NCBI RefSeq assembly: GCF_018128065.1
Contig: NZ_CP072360.1
Span: 562,501-626,500, forward strand
DNA: 64,000 nt
Reading direction: 5' to 3'
Source of the DNA: Prevotella melaninogenica
GTDB taxonomy: Bacteria > Bacteroidota > Bacteroidia > Bacteroidales > Bacteroidaceae
The notes below the pieces were generated by a model, which had not been told where the DNA came from, did no database searches, and saw only the letters and a program-made list of their open reading frames with translations. Shown piece by piece: positions 37,456 through 47,336 of this stretch (positions are counted from its first letter, which is position 1; each line of letters starts with the position of its first letter). A program made the position numbers and the translations under genes.

Positions 37456-38367
37456 ATGAGATTTGAAAAACTAAAGAAGCAGTTGGAGCTGTTGATTCTT
37501 CTGTCCGATGGACGTAACTATTCGATTGAGGAGTTGTGTGAAAAGATGGAGTTGTCACGCAGGAATTTCTATTATCTGCTTGACTTCATCAAGCATGCTG
37601 GTTTCATCGTGTTCAAGAATCAGGGCTGTTATCATATTGACCGTCGTTCTCCTTTCTTTACTCAGTTGCTCCAAGCTATTCAGTTCACAGATAAGGATGT
37701 GAAGACTATTCATAGTGTGTTGACAATGGCTGGCAATGATAGTGAGATGGTGAACCAGCTAAGGCAAAAGTTAGAGAGTATTTATAATTTCTCTGTGTCA
37801 GCTGATTCACCTATTCGTCGACAGATGGATAACAATATGAAATTATTGCAGATTGCAATGGCAGAGAAGAAGACAGTTTGTTTGAAGGGTTATTCGAGTC
37901 CACATAGCCACACAACGAAAGATCGTTTTGTAGAACCTTTTCTTTTCTTACACAATAACGAGGATGTTCGTTGTTATGAGTTGGTGTCGAAACAGAACAA
38001 AACATTCAAGATTTCGCGAATGATGGTCGTGGAGATATTAGATACACCATGGCTTCATGAAGACAAGCATAGGCAAGTTTTTACGGATATCTTTATGTTT
38101 AGTAGTGAAGAACGACATCGTGTGAAACTGCGGTTAGGGCAGTTGTCGCATAATCTTTTTAATGAGGAATATCCGCAGGGGGTACATTATGTCACACCGT
38201 ATGAAGATGGTTCGTGGCTTTTAGATATAGAAGTATGTGATTATCGTGGTTTGGGACGCTTTGTTCTTGGACTTTACAAGGATATTGAAATTATTGAGGG
38301 GGATGGTTTTAAGGCATATATGAAGGAAGAAATAAAGAACCTTACTGCCTCACTAAATTTCTTATAG
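37456..38367 (+). CDS. WYL-domain transcriptional regulator
   Basis: 303 residues from the ATG at 37456 (MRFEKLKKQLELLILLSDG); a TTG two codons upstream is less likely. An N-terminal winged helix-turn-helix (YSIEELCEKMELSRRNFYYLL) precedes a WYL-type sensor domain (KKTVCLKGYSSPHS, VEPFLFLHNNEDVRCYELV, KTFKISRMMVVEIL) and a C-terminal domain. WYL regulators sense small ligands or nucleic acids and often sit next to the genes they control. It may regulate the second Sus locus or the esterase downstream (inference). Confidence 0.85.
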   Translation: MRFEKLKKQLELLILLSDGRNYSIEELCEKMELSRRNFYYLLDFIKHAGFIVFKNQGCYHIDRRSPFFTQLLQAIQFTDKDVKTIHSVLTMAGNDSEMVNQLRQKLESIYNFSVSADSPIRRQMDNNMKLLQIAMAEKKTVCLKGYSSPHSHTTKDRFVEPFLFLHNNEDVRCYELVSKQNKTFKISRMMVVEILDTPWLHEDKHRQVFTDIFMFSSEERHRVKLRLGQLSHNLFNEEYPQGVHYVTPYEDGSWLLDIEVCDYRGLGRFVLGLYKDIEIIEGDGFKAYMKEEIKNLTASLNFL

Positions 38368-38472
38368 TAAGGTGATTGGTAGATTAAGGAGGATACAGTG
38401 AATTTTTAATAGTAGGTTTTTGTAATAGTTTTCTCTTTTTTGAAAAGTTCAATTTACTTATAATTCAGGACA

Positions 38473-39660
38473 ATGACAATACGTAAGTTTTTATTCGTTT
38501 TATCGTTTTTTATCGTTTTCAGTGCGCATGCACAACAGGAACGATGGGTAGGAACATGGGCCTGTGCGCCACAAACAGTTGATAAGGGATTTATGCCTTA
38601 TAACAATCAGATGACGAATCGTTCTGTTCGACAGGTTGTAAAAGTGAGCATTGGTGGTAGTGCTATCCGTCTGCAATTAAGCAATGAACTGTCGTCAGAA
38701 CCTGTTGAGATTACCAGTGTTTATGTTGCAAAGGCTGAGGAGGGTGCAGAGATACAGAAGAATTCCGCAAGGTATCTTCAGTTTAGTGGTAAGCGTCAGG
38801 TTACGATTCCTGCTGGTAAAGCTGTTTTTTCAGATGCATTAAAGTTTGATTTACTGCCTTTGGAACGTCTGTCAATTACCATCAATTACCTTAAAGCACC
38901 TAAGAAACCTACCGTTCACATGGGTTCACGCACCACCTCTTATATATTGCGAGGAGTAACGAATGCTAATACTGACTTCTCAACAGCTTTTAAAGAAGAT
39001 CATTGGTTTAATATTTCTGCCATTGACGTTCTTGATGCTAATGCTTCCAGTGTTGCCATTTTAGGAAATAGTATTACTGATGGTAAGGGATGTGTAACAA
39101 ATGCTCAGGATCGTTGGCCTGATTTTATGTCTGCTGTACTGAATGGAGAGAATGGTTCGGATATGCAAAAAACGGGTGTCTTGAACCTTGGGATAGGTAA
39201 TAACCGCATTCTTTCAGTAGGTTTAGGAGCGCCTGGGAAGGAACGTTTTGATCGAGACATACTTGGACAAAGAGGTCTGCGGGCGGTTATTATCTTTGAA
39301 GCAATAAATGATATCGGAACGTCAACTAACCCAAATGAGACTGCTCGTCAACTGATAGAAGCCTATCAGGTAATGATACGAAAGGCTCGACAGCGTGGAT
39401 TGAAAGTTTATATGGGTACGATAACTCCGTTCAAAGGCTGTAAAAATTATTATACTCCTGCACGTGATGCTGCTCGTAAGCAGGTGAATGAATGGATAAG
39501 GACAAATAAAGAAATCGACGGTTTTATCGATTTTGATGCCCTTATGCGTGATCCTTCTACCCCAGATCAGTTACGTAAAGAATGGCAAATTGGTGATTGG
39601 TTGCATCCTAATCCTGCTGGATATAAGCAGATGGGAGAATATGCAGCAAAGAAGATATAA
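38473..39660 (+). CDS. Secreted SGNH/GDSL-family hydrolase
   Basis: 395 residues with a signal peptide (about 1-20, ...FSAHAQ). An N-terminal beta domain (WVGTWACAPQ..., about 21-190) precedes the SGNH hydrolase: block I ILGNSITDGKG with Ser200, block II LNLGIGNNR, block III AINDIG and block V DWLHPNPAGY with the catalytic Asp-His. The family is usually annotated as esterases acting on lipids or on acyl groups of sugars. Beside a Sus locus and an alpha-galactosidase, deacylation of a glycan is plausible. Confidence 0.88.
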   Translation: MTIRKFLFVLSFFIVFSAHAQQERWVGTWACAPQTVDKGFMPYNNQMTNRSVRQVVKVSIGGSAIRLQLSNELSSEPVEITSVYVAKAEEGAEIQKNSARYLQFSGKRQVTIPAGKAVFSDALKFDLLPLERLSITINYLKAPKKPTVHMGSRTTSYILRGVTNANTDFSTAFKEDHWFNISAIDVLDANASSVAILGNSITDGKGCVTNAQDRWPDFMSAVLNGENGSDMQKTGVLNLGIGNNRILSVGLGAPGKERFDRDILGQRGLRAVIIFEAINDIGTSTNPNETARQLIEAYQVMIRKARQRGLKVYMGTITPFKGCKNYYTPARDAARKQVNEWIRTNKEIDGFIDFDALMRDPSTPDQLRKEWQIGDWLHPNPAGYKQMGEYAAKKI

Positions 39661-39667
39661 TCTCCCT

Positions 39668-39691
39668 TCCCTCCCTTTCTTTAGGGAGGGA
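39668..39691. terminator. Hairpin between convergent esterase and alpha-galactosidase genes
   Basis: TCCCTCCCT (39668-39676) pairs with AGGGAGGGA (39683-39691). No long T-run on either strand, but its place between convergent genes suits a bidirectional terminator. Confidence 0.5.
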
Positions 39692-39781
39692 TAGTTAAAT
39701 ATTGGCGAAAGTAAGGGCAGTATCCTTTATACAGAGTAGTTCTTTTCTTACTTTACTAAAACCATCTTAGCGTGTTGGGGA

Positions 39782-41971
39782 CTATTCTGCAGTTAATTCA
39801 AGAACTCTACTTGAACCTTCTTCTGCAGAAAGAACCATCAGACCCACCTTCATCAAATAATCACCCGTGTATCTTTGTTCATTACACTGTAAGGAAGAAG
39901 TTGAGTTAGGTATGAGGTTGATTTCCTTTACGAAGTAAGTTCGGTTGGTGTCTAACCCTTGGAGGCGTACGGTCTGTTGTGGTTCTGAGTAACGTGGATG
40001 CAAGTCGTAAGCGAAAAGGACAGCCTTCGACTTATCTTGTGATACATAATTAACAGATATGTGTTGAGTCTCGTATGGAGAAACAAGACGATAGAGCTCA
40101 CCATCAAGGATAACATTTTTGAGGCGATTCCAGTTTGCTACCGCTTCCTGCGTAAACTTATAATCCTCCGGTTTCATCGTCTTGAGGTCAATGTCAAAGC
40201 CAAGTTTACACATACTTGCTACGTCGGTTCGGAACTTAACACTCGTACGTCTGTTCCAATTGGTGACGTGTGATGCCAGTGCTTTTGATGGGAAGAATTT
40301 AGACATACTATATTGTATGTAGAGTCGTTCGTATGGGTCGGTATCGTCAGAAGGCCAGAATTCTCCATAATACTTCAATGCCTGATAATCACAGCGACCA
40401 CCACCACCAGAACAAAGCATCATCTCAAGTTTTGGGTATTTTGCCTGAATACGGTCGAGTACCTTGTAAAGACCACGTACATACTCGATATAGAGGTTGC
40501 CTTGATTTGCCTTTTGATAAGGTGAATAGATATTGGTAATAGCACTGTTGCAATCCCATTTAAAGTAAGCAATATTCGGATTCTCCGTCATCAGACGGTC
40601 TACGACGTTGAAGACATAGTCCTGCACCTCTGGATTAGATAGGTCGAGTACTAATTGATGACGATAATAATACGTCTCACGATTAGGCTGTTCAATCACC
40701 CAATTCTTATGCTTCTCGTATAGTTCACTCTTTGGATTGACCATTTCTGGTTCAATCCAGATTCCAAATTTTACTCCAGCTTCCTCTGCTGCTTTGGTTA
40801 AGGCAGGAATACCACTGGGTAGTTTTGTGCGTGTTGGTTCCCAATCGCCTAATCCAGCACGGTCGTCTTTACGTGGGTATTTGTTAGCAAACCAGCCATC
40901 GTCTAAGAGGAACATGTCAACACCTAAGTCTTTGGCATCCTTCATCAGCTGTGCCAGTTTCTTTTGGTTGAAGTCAAAGGCAGTGTTTTCCCAGTTGTTG
41001 AGGAGGGTCATACGGTCTCCTTCACCGTTCCAGAGCTGATATTTGCGTGCCCAGTTTTGAAGATTGCGACTTGCCTGACCTGTTCCGCTCTCGCTCAGCG
41101 TGAAGATAAACTCTGGTGTCTTGAATGTTTCGCCAGCTTTTAATTTGTAGTTTGATGCGTAAGAGTTGATAGCTGGGATGACACGAAGACAGTTAACATT
41201 GTCTATCTCAAAGGTAAAACTGAAATTTCCAGTCCATCCAATTGTACCTAACATCACCCGTCCCTGGCTCTCTTGTGCGGGTTGGTCGAAACCAAGTTCA
41301 AAGAAAGGCTCGCTCTGTTCGGCCGCTCGTGTGCCGAGTTTCGTGTCCACAATCTTTTTGCCGAACTGTAACTGTTGTACGGCAGGTTGTCCCTCACTTG
41401 CCCAATCGCCGTGGTAGTTGGTAAGAAAATACTTTGAATTATTGAAGTAGAATATGCCACTTGCATATCGCCAAAGTGTGATAGGCGATTTCTCGTTGTG
41501 CTTTATCTCGCTCCATGTCTTGATGACATTCTCCTTACTATATGCCACGTAGTGGAGAGTTACTTGCACGGCATATTTGTCGTCAGCTAACTGTATAATG
41601 GTTTCTGTTCCACCCGGAATGGCTTTCTGTGAGCTACTTTGGTAATATAAATAGGTTGTTTGGTTACCGTCAGCATGCGTAATTGCTAATGCTGGTTCAA
41701 ACATGTCCTCGCCACCCGAACCTGGATAAGCCTCACGTCCACGTATGCTATAGCCGCCATCTGAGCCAGGATAGATGTTCCAAGTGAAGTGATTGAAGTC
41801 TGCTGTACTGTTCAGTTTCTCGCCTAAGTATACCTGATAGAGTCGGTTCTTTGGTGAAACCTGTAAAATGAGGTCAATGTTATCCGTGTTAATGCGGATG
41901 AATAGCTTGTCGGCTGCTCCTATGCTGAGACTAAGGAGGGTGCAGACGATGAGTAATAATAGCTTTTTCAT
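39782..41971 (-). CDS. Secreted GH36 alpha-galactosidase
   Basis: 729 residues with a signal peptide (about 1-19, ...LSIGA). An N-terminal beta-sandwich precedes the GH36 barrel: MFLLDDGWFANKYPRKDDRAG, LGDWEPTRTKLP, FGIWIEPEMVNPKSELY, Asp473 in AYFKWDCN (nucleophile), the CSGGGGRCDYQALKY block and an SDD pair at 542-543 (acid/base region), then a C-terminal beta domain. It removes terminal alpha-1,6-galactose from raffinose-type sugars, melibiose or galactomannan. Convergent with the esterase gene, in the same region as the second Sus locus. Confidence 0.95.
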   Translation of the reverse strand: MKKLLLLIVCTLLSLSIGAADKLFIRINTDNIDLILQVSPKNRLYQVYLGEKLNSTADFNHFTWNIYPGSDGGYSIRGREAYPGSGGEDMFEPALAITHADGNQTTYLYYQSSSQKAIPGGTETIIQLADDKYAVQVTLHYVAYSKENVIKTWSEIKHNEKSPITLWRYASGIFYFNNSKYFLTNYHGDWASEGQPAVQQLQFGKKIVDTKLGTRAAEQSEPFFELGFDQPAQESQGRVMLGTIGWTGNFSFTFEIDNVNCLRVIPAINSYASNYKLKAGETFKTPEFIFTLSESGTGQASRNLQNWARKYQLWNGEGDRMTLLNNWENTAFDFNQKKLAQLMKDAKDLGVDMFLLDDGWFANKYPRKDDRAGLGDWEPTRTKLPSGIPALTKAAEEAGVKFGIWIEPEMVNPKSELYEKHKNWVIEQPNRETYYYRHQLVLDLSNPEVQDYVFNVVDRLMTENPNIAYFKWDCNSAITNIYSPYQKANQGNLYIEYVRGLYKVLDRIQAKYPKLEMMLCSGGGGRCDYQALKYYGEFWPSDDTDPYERLYIQYSMSKFFPSKALASHVTNWNRRTSVKFRTDVASMCKLGFDIDLKTMKPEDYKFTQEAVANWNRLKNVILDGELYRLVSPYETQHISVNYVSQDKSKAVLFAYDLHPRYSEPQQTVRLQGLDTNRTYFVKEINLIPNSTSSLQCNEQRYTGDYLMKVGLMVLSAEEGSSRVLELTAE

Positions 41972-42031
41972 CTGTGTATTGTTTATGTTATTATTATTTT
42001 CAATCCTTATGTGGTAGCTCTTATCATGTGT

Positions 42032-43240
42032 TTATAAAAGAGTTTTATCTTCTATTACGCTATCTATATCGGTTTCAGGAAGTGTCTCTTGTGACTGTTC
42101 CATCTTCTTTTTCATTCTGCTTTTAATCGACCTTAAGGCTTGTGAAGTACAGCAGAAGGCGTTGGCTTTCTGCTCATCTGTCATCCCATTATGTTCCATT
42201 ATATAGTAGAAAGTCTCCTTTGGTGTGAAGGCATAGCGGGGATTATTGAGGATATAAGCAAGCTCATAATCAAAGTTTGGCATAATGGTGTTGATTGCTT
42301 GTTGCTCTCGTTTGCCCATCTGTGAGATGTTCCCACCTTTTAGGATGATGTAGAGTGATTCTATTCCCAACTTTATTTGTTCGATGGAATCGGCTGTTTT
42401 TGTGTCTCCATTATGATTAGGTACTTTCTTTCTTAGTTGTTCTAATTCATAGAGTTTTTGGTCAACTTCAGTTTTCATCTCGTCGATGGTTGCATCTTTC
42501 CGTCGAAGCATCTGCTGGATATTCTGTTCAGTTTCCTCTTGTTGTTTGCGATAGGCATGTAGTTGTTGGCGCATATGATGGCGAAACCAAACCACAATAC
42601 TGGCTGTAAGGAGTATAAGAAAGATAGCAAGATAAGCGATATAGAGTTGTAATTGTAGGGCTTTACGCTGTGCGATAGCTACTTCATAGCGGTCTTGTAT
42701 CTGTATAATCTCGATATCTTTCTCCGGTGAAACCGATAAAATTTGATGTTTTTCGATGCGTGTTCGTAGTTCTTCGATTTTCTGTTCCTGCTCTTTTCGT
42801 ATGCGTGGCTTAAAAGTTTCTGCCTTCTTGACATAATGCAAAGCAGAATCACGCTGTCCCATTTGATTGAAGACAGAGGCTTTGCCAAGGTAAATATCCG
42901 TCAGTCTGTGGCTTTTCTTACTGTCATTAGCATATCGAGTAGTATGGTTGAAGTAGTCAAGAGCTAATTTGTAAGCACCATTTTGTGCATTCAAGAGGGC
43001 AATACGATAGTATGTAGCAAACTTCAAAGAGTCTTCTGTTACGTTGAAAAGGTGTTTTTCTGCAGATTTTAGCTGGTACATCGCATTCTTTGTGTCATGC
43101 TTAGTCATAAAGAAAGCAGCACTATCGAGCCTCATTCGAGTAATACCATCGTCTGTTGCGGGATAGTTAGGCAGTTTTCTTTGATTGCATGAAAGCAATG
43201 CCAAGATGCTAATCAGTAGTAAAATCGGCTTTTTCTTCAT
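42032..43240 (-). CDS. Membrane-bound TPR regulator with DUF6377-like layout
   Basis: 402 residues from the ATG at 43240; further upstream Met codons overlap the promoter. A lipoprotein-like leader ends at Cys18 (LALLSC). TPR helices follow (about 30-170, with YRIALLNAQNGAYKLALDYF and GKASVFNQMGQRDSALHYVKKAE), then a transmembrane helix at about 204-224 (LYIAYLAIFLILLTASIVVWF), a coiled coil (about 228-280) and a C-terminal domain with an HTH-like end (MTDEQKANAFCCTSQALRSIKSRMKKK). This architecture is known in Bacteroidota as a sensor with cytoplasmic DNA-binding part. The signal sensed is unknown; targets may include the flanking glycan genes. Confidence 0.78.
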   Translation of the reverse strand: MKKKPILLLISILALLSCNQRKLPNYPATDDGITRMRLDSAAFFMTKHDTKNAMYQLKSAEKHLFNVTEDSLKFATYYRIALLNAQNGAYKLALDYFNHTTRYANDSKKSHRLTDIYLGKASVFNQMGQRDSALHYVKKAETFKPRIRKEQEQKIEELRTRIEKHQILSVSPEKDIEIIQIQDRYEVAIAQRKALQLQLYIAYLAIFLILLTASIVVWFRHHMRQQLHAYRKQQEETEQNIQQMLRRKDATIDEMKTEVDQKLYELEQLRKKVPNHNGDTKTADSIEQIKLGIESLYIILKGGNISQMGKREQQAINTIMPNFDYELAYILNNPRYAFTPKETFYYIMEHNGMTDEQKANAFCCTSQALRSIKSRMKKKMEQSQETLPETDIDSVIEDKTLL

Positions 43241-43245
43241 ATTTG

Positions 43246-43253
43246 CAAAGATA
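43246..43253 (-). promoter_or_regulatory. Promoter -7 element abutting the TPR regulator start
   Basis: The minus strand reads TATCTTTG and ends only 5 bases before the ATG at 43240, implying a leaderless or nearly leaderless mRNA. Confidence 0.65.
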
Positions 43254-43444
43254 CACATTCTACTGCGTATTGCCAAATTAGGCTGGGAGGAAAGGGAGTG
43301 AAAAGCTATCTTAAAGCTCCGGAAAATGCGAAAATGAGGGAATATTTATAAACTTTATTGTGTCAAAGAAATGATGATGTTAATTATAAGTAACTGATAA
43401 TCAAGTGTTATGTTGTGGCGTGTGTGTCAATCCTAATGGTGCTA

Positions 43445-43561
43445 TTGCATTGCTTTATATTCTTCTTTACCTTTGCATTGACAATAAGTTCCAATATATG
43501 TCATCTGCAAATCATAAACCTGCGGCGGCGTGATTGCGTTTAAGCGTTGGCGCAGGTTTTA
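43445..43561 (+). ncRNA. Possible short RNA or leader before the TonB-C genes
   Basis: TTG (43445-43447), a 20-bp spacer and TACCTTTG (43468-43475) form a good promoter. About 40 nt downstream a hairpin begins: AAACCTGCG (43516-43524) pairs with CGCAGGTTT (43551-43559), with a GC-rich interior. The following T-run is short. It may be a small RNA or a structured leader for the gene at 43668. The remainder of the 43241-43667 gap shows nothing else. Confidence 0.4.
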
Positions 43562-43667
43562 ATTTAAGAATGTTCGAAAGACTCTTCAAAGTGAGGAGTT
43601 TGTTTATAATAATCTCTCGAAAGGCTGCGTTTAGTAGCTGTAAAGGAGAATAAAATAAAAGGTTTAT

Positions 43668-44132
43668 ATGATGAAACGAATATTGTTTGCAATATCACTT
43701 AGTATCTGTATGGCAGGAACTGTTAATACCCAACAGGAGAAGATGTCGATGAAACCTTATGAAAATGAGGTTCAAAAAGATGCAATCGATACCTTGAAAG
43801 TGAAAAAAGAAATGCCCGAGAAGATTATCTGTTGTTTTCCTCCAATGCCATCTTTCCCAGGTAATATCCAACAATTCCTCCGTACTCACCTTGTATGGCC
43901 AGCCGGTCGTAAGAACAAGAACGTTGAAGGGAGGGTGATTGTCAAGTTCTATATAGACCGCGACGGTAGCTGTTCTCAATTTAAGGTCCTCCGTTCGTTG
44001 AATTCATCTTTCGATGCTGAGGCATTAAGAGTATTGAAGTTAATGCCAAAATGGAATATGAGCTCTATGGAAGGAAATGGTACTTGGTATGTCTTGCCAG
44101 TTTCTTTTAAGAAACAAAAGGTTCAACAATAA
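43668..44132 (+). CDS. TonB C-terminal-domain protein, copy 1
   Basis: 154 residues. An N-terminal hydrophobic leader (about 1-20) is followed by a variable linker and a TonB-C-type domain: PSFPGNIQQFLRTHLVWP, EGRVIVKFYIDRDGSCSQFK, then EALRVLKLMPKWN. The domain normally contacts TonB boxes of outer-membrane receptors. This protein lacks the proline-rich linker of a true TonB, so it is probably a periplasmic or inner-membrane-tethered relative. First of three paralogues. Confidence 0.8.
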   Translation: MMKRILFAISLSICMAGTVNTQQEKMSMKPYENEVQKDAIDTLKVKKEMPEKIICCFPPMPSFPGNIQQFLRTHLVWPAGRKNKNVEGRVIVKFYIDRDGSCSQFKVLRSLNSSFDAEALRVLKLMPKWNMSSMEGNGTWYVLPVSFKKQKVQQ

Positions 44133-44144
44133 AAGTCTACGGTT

Positions 44145-44627
44145 ATGATGAAGAAACTGTTGTTAGTTCTGTTTTTAAGTTTTGTAGTCGTTAGTAATAT
44201 CAATGCACAGAAGCTGAAAAGAACGATGAAACCGAAAGAAAAGGAGCAAATCGAGCGTCCTTATTGTACAGAACCGCCTTATAATCCTTGTAATGACACA
44301 TTGAATGTGGACACCTTAGGTGCAAAGATGTTTGAAACTGTTGAGGGATTGAAACCTTCGTTTCCAGGTGATCTCTTTGAATTCATCGCAGCACATCTCC
44401 AGTATCCTCCTGAATTGGCAGAAAGCACAGTGTCAGGTAGAGTCATTATAAAGTTTTTTGTGACTCCTTCTGGTCGTTGTTGTCTGTTTAGGGTTATTCG
44501 TTCCGTAGACCCATACCTTGACCGAGAGGCACTTAGAGTACTCAAGCTTATGCCTGCATGGAAGTGGGAAAGAAGACCGAAGCAAGGAGTTTGGCAGCTT
44601 GTACCCGTCACTTTCAGATTATTATAA
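44145..44627 (+). CDS. TonB C-terminal-domain protein, copy 2
   Basis: 160 residues, starting 12 bp after copy 1, so co-transcribed. Signal-like leader (VVVSNINAQ), then a linker with several cysteines and the TonB-C-type domain: PSFPGDLFEFIAAHLQYPPE, SGRVIIKFFVTPSGRCCLFR, EALRVLKLMPAWKWERR. The pattern matches copy 1 and copy 3, with the variable linkers unrelated. Confidence 0.8.
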   Translation: MMKKLLLVLFLSFVVVSNINAQKLKRTMKPKEKEQIERPYCTEPPYNPCNDTLNVDTLGAKMFETVEGLKPSFPGDLFEFIAAHLQYPPELAESTVSGRVIIKFFVTPSGRCCLFRVIRSVDPYLDREALRVLKLMPAWKWERRPKQGVWQLVPVTFRLL

Positions 44628-44699
44628 GCCTAAGTTGCTCATGTTGTCCTTACTTTTTGTAAGCCGTTTTATCGTTATCAATATCGCTATTAACCCTTA

Positions 44700-44756
44700 G
44701 CACATTTGGTGTTGACCCTTAACACACTTCGTGTTGAGGCTTAACACCACATGTGC
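44700..44756. repeat. 22-bp-period palindrome array, family 2 (copy 3)
   Basis: GCACATTTGGTGT, ACACACTTCGTGT and ACACCACATGTGC are centred at 44706, 44728 and 44750, exactly 22 bp apart, between the second and third TonB-C genes. Confidence 0.85.
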
Positions 44757-44914
44757 GGAGTATCAATACATCGGTTAAGAACAAGCAATGAGGGTGTGAA
44801 AGTTATTGTCATAGAAGATAGTAAAGGTGCTAATAATTCACTAAAATGGAGCGTATTCATCGGCGTTTTTATTTATATAGCAAGGAAACGAACTTTTAAA
44901 CGTATATAATTATT

Positions 44915-45364
44915 ATGAATAAGTTTTTGATTATATTCTTTTTATATTTAATGACTGTGGGTAATATTCATGCTACGAACAGTAGCCAAATGAAATTCCA
45001 ACAGAAAAACATGTGTAATACGAGGGCTATTACCTTACCAGATAAGTCTAAAAAGGCTCGGCAAGACACCGTTTTTGTCCTAAAAGAATTCCCATTCTTT
45101 CCTGGCAATTTTAATGAGTTCATCTTTTCTAACTTCCATTATCCACCATCTTTAATGGAAAATTGTATACAGGGGAGGGTGGTAGTAAGGTTCTGTGTTA
45201 ACCCAAAAGGAAGGTGTGATCACTTTTCTATTGTGCGTTCTGTCGACCCATTGATTGATAAGGAAGTTCTACGTGTTTTAAAGTTAATGCCAAAATGGAA
45301 ATGGAGGGTTAGTCCGAAGAAATGTTTGTGGATGGTAAAGGTTGTAGAATTTCAGTTGAGATAA
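44915..45364 (+). CDS. TonB C-terminal-domain protein, copy 3
   Basis: 149 residues. Signal-like leader (about 1-20, MTVGNIHA), short linker, then FPFFPGNFNEFIFSNFHYPPS, QGRVVVRFCVNPKGRCDHFS and EVLRVLKLMPKWKWRV. It is separated from copies 1 and 2 by 287 bp that contain a family 2 repeat array, and probably has its own promoter. Confidence 0.8.
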   Translation: MNKFLIIFFLYLMTVGNIHATNSSQMKFQQKNMCNTRAITLPDKSKKARQDTVFVLKEFPFFPGNFNEFIFSNFHYPPSLMENCIQGRVVVRFCVNPKGRCDHFSIVRSVDPLIDKEVLRVLKLMPKWKWRVSPKKCLWMVKVVEFQLR

Positions 45365-45576
45365 GAAGTGATAATCGTTTAATCGGCTGTCTTGTTTTGA
45401 GATATAGATATTTATGTGAGGAGATAAATCCACGTTGTAGAAGATAATACCGATGAAATCGGCATAATTGAAAGTCTAATGTTAAGCAAGACTATGTTTT
45501 TAAGTAATCCAGTGTAGGTTAGGACGAAACAATACTTAAGAATCTATAAGTTTCTATCTTAAAATTCCAATGGCTT

Positions 45577-45610
45577 TTTGCACCCATCTTATTCTTTTAT
45601 CGTACCTTTG
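45577..45610 (+). promoter_or_regulatory. Promoter of gpmI
   Basis: TTTG (45577-45580), a 22-bp spacer and TACCTTTG (45603-45610), 60 bp before the ATG. The rest of 45365-45576 shows nothing recognisable. Confidence 0.72.
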
Positions 45611-45670
45611 CAGTAACAATGATAATAATAGGTAATAAACGAAGATAATAACAAAAATAAAGGAATAATT

Positions 45671-47188
45671 ATGGCAAAGAAAGCTTTATTGATGATCCTT
45701 GATGGATGGGGTAACGGTAAGCATGGCAAGGGTGATGTAATCTATAACACACCAACTCCATACTTAGATTATTTGAATGCTGTTAGTGCACACTCTGAGT
45801 TGCAGGCTTCAGGTGAAGATGTAGGACTTCCAGATGGTCAGATGGGTAACTCTGAGGTTGGTCACTTGAATATAGGTGCAGGTCGTATTGTTTATCAGGA
45901 CCTCGTTAAGATTAACAAAGCTTGTCAGAGCGGTGACATCTTGAAGAACCAAGGTATTATTGATGCATATAGCTATGCACAGAAGAATGGTAAGAAACTT
46001 CACTTGATGGGTCTGACCTCTACGGGTGGTGTTCACTCTTCACTTGATCACCTGTTCAAGTTTATCGAGATTGGTAAGGAGTATAACCTTAAGGACGTTT
46101 ACGTTCATTGTTTTATGGACGGACGTGATACAGACCCAAAGAGTGGCGCAGGCTTCATTGCTGACATTCAGAAGGTATGCGATGCAAATGACGCACATAT
46201 CGCTTCAGTGGTTGGTCGTTTCTATGCAATGGATCGTGACAAGCGTTGGAATCGTGTGAAAGAAGCATACGATTTGCTTGTTGAAGGCAAGGGTGTACAG
46301 GCTACTGACATGGTTAAGGCCGTTGAGGCAAGCTATGCAGAAGGCGTGACAGACGAGTTTATCAAGCCTATTTCAAACTCTTCCGTGAATGGTAAGATTG
46401 AAGAGGGTGATGTTGTCATCTTCATCAACTTCCGTAATGACCGTGCGAAGGAGTTGACATCTGTGCTCACACAGCAGGATATGCCAGAGGAAGGAATGCA
46501 TACCATTAAGGGCTTGCAGTTCTATTGTATGACTCCATACGATGCAACCTTCAAGAACGTAAATATCCTCTTCCCTAAGGAGAATGTGATGGATACGTTA
46601 GGTGAATACCTCAGTAGACTCGGTAAGAGACAGCTTCATACAGCAGAGACTGAGAAGTATGCACACGTAACCTTCTTCTTTAATGGTGGTCGTGAGGAGC
46701 CTTATGAGGGTGAAGACCGTATCTTAGTCGCTTCTCCAAAAGTGGCAACCTACGACTTGAAGCCAGAGATGAGTGCCTTCGAGGTGAAGGATAAGCTTGT
46801 TGGGGCTATCAACACACAGGAGTATGACTTTATTGTTGTGAACTTTGCTAACGGTGATATGGTAGGTCATACAGGTGTTTACAATGCGATAGCAAAGGCT
46901 GTATGGGCTGTTGACCATTGTGTTAAGGAGGTTGTTGAGGCTGCTAAGGCTAACGATTATGAGGTAATCATCATCGCTGACCACGGTAATGCCGACAACG
47001 CTATCAACGAGGATGGAACTCCAAACACTGCTCACTCACTCAACCCAGTACCATTCATCTATGTTACAAACAACAATTCTGCAACAGTAAAGAATGGTCG
47101 TTTGGCTGATGTTGCTCCTTCTATCCTTCATATTATGGGCTTAGAACAGCCAGCTGATATGACAGGTGAGAATCTTATAAATGATTAA
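45671..47188 (+). CDS. gpmI: 2,3-bisphosphoglycerate-independent phosphoglycerate mutase
   Basis: 505 residues, full length for the family. The alkaline-phosphatase-fold motifs are present: LMILDGWG with metal-binding Asp11, [16 protein letters not shown] with catalytic Ser61, [22 protein letters not shown] and [10 protein letters not shown] near the end. It interconverts 3- and 2-phosphoglycerate in glycolysis using Mn2+. Monocistronic with its own promoter and terminator. Confidence 0.97.
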   Translation: MAKKALLMILDGWGNGKHGKGDVIYNTPTPYLDYLNAVSAHSELQASGEDVGLPDGQMGNSEVGHLNIGAGRIVYQDLVKINKACQSGDILKNQGIIDAYSYAQKNGKKLHLMGLTSTGGVHSSLDHLFKFIEIGKEYNLKDVYVHCFMDGRDTDPKSGAGFIADIQKVCDANDAHIASVVGRFYAMDRDKRWNRVKEAYDLLVEGKGVQATDMVKAVEASYAEGVTDEFIKPISNSSVNGKIEEGDVVIFINFRNDRAKELTSVLTQQDMPEEGMHTIKGLQFYCMTPYDATFKNVNILFPKENVMDTLGEYLSRLGKRQLHTAETEKYAHVTFFFNGGREEPYEGEDRILVASPKVATYDLKPEMSAFEVKDKLVGAINTQEYDFIVVNFANGDMVGHTGVYNAIAKAVWAVDHCVKEVVEAAKANDYEVIIIADHGNADNAINEDGTPNTAHSLNPVPFIYVTNNNSATVKNGRLADVAPSILHIMGLEQPADMTGENLIND

Positions 47189-47215
47189 ACAGATTTTAAT
47201 AAATCTAAAATAATT

Positions 47216-47256
47216 AAATCCCAAGCGCATTTCTTGCATTTGGGATTTCTTTTTTC
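47216..47256 (+). terminator. Terminator of gpmI
   Basis: AAATCCCAA (47216-47224) pairs perfectly with TTGGGATTT (47240-47248), followed by CTTTTTTT. A TACCTTTG promoter element for the next gene starts immediately after, at 47259. Confidence 0.88.
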
Positions 47257-47336
47257 ATTACCTTTGCGTCCATAAGGATTTATATCCTTTCCGAGTTTTA
47301 TAAGTATTAATGTGTAATTTTAAACAGTAAAAGATT

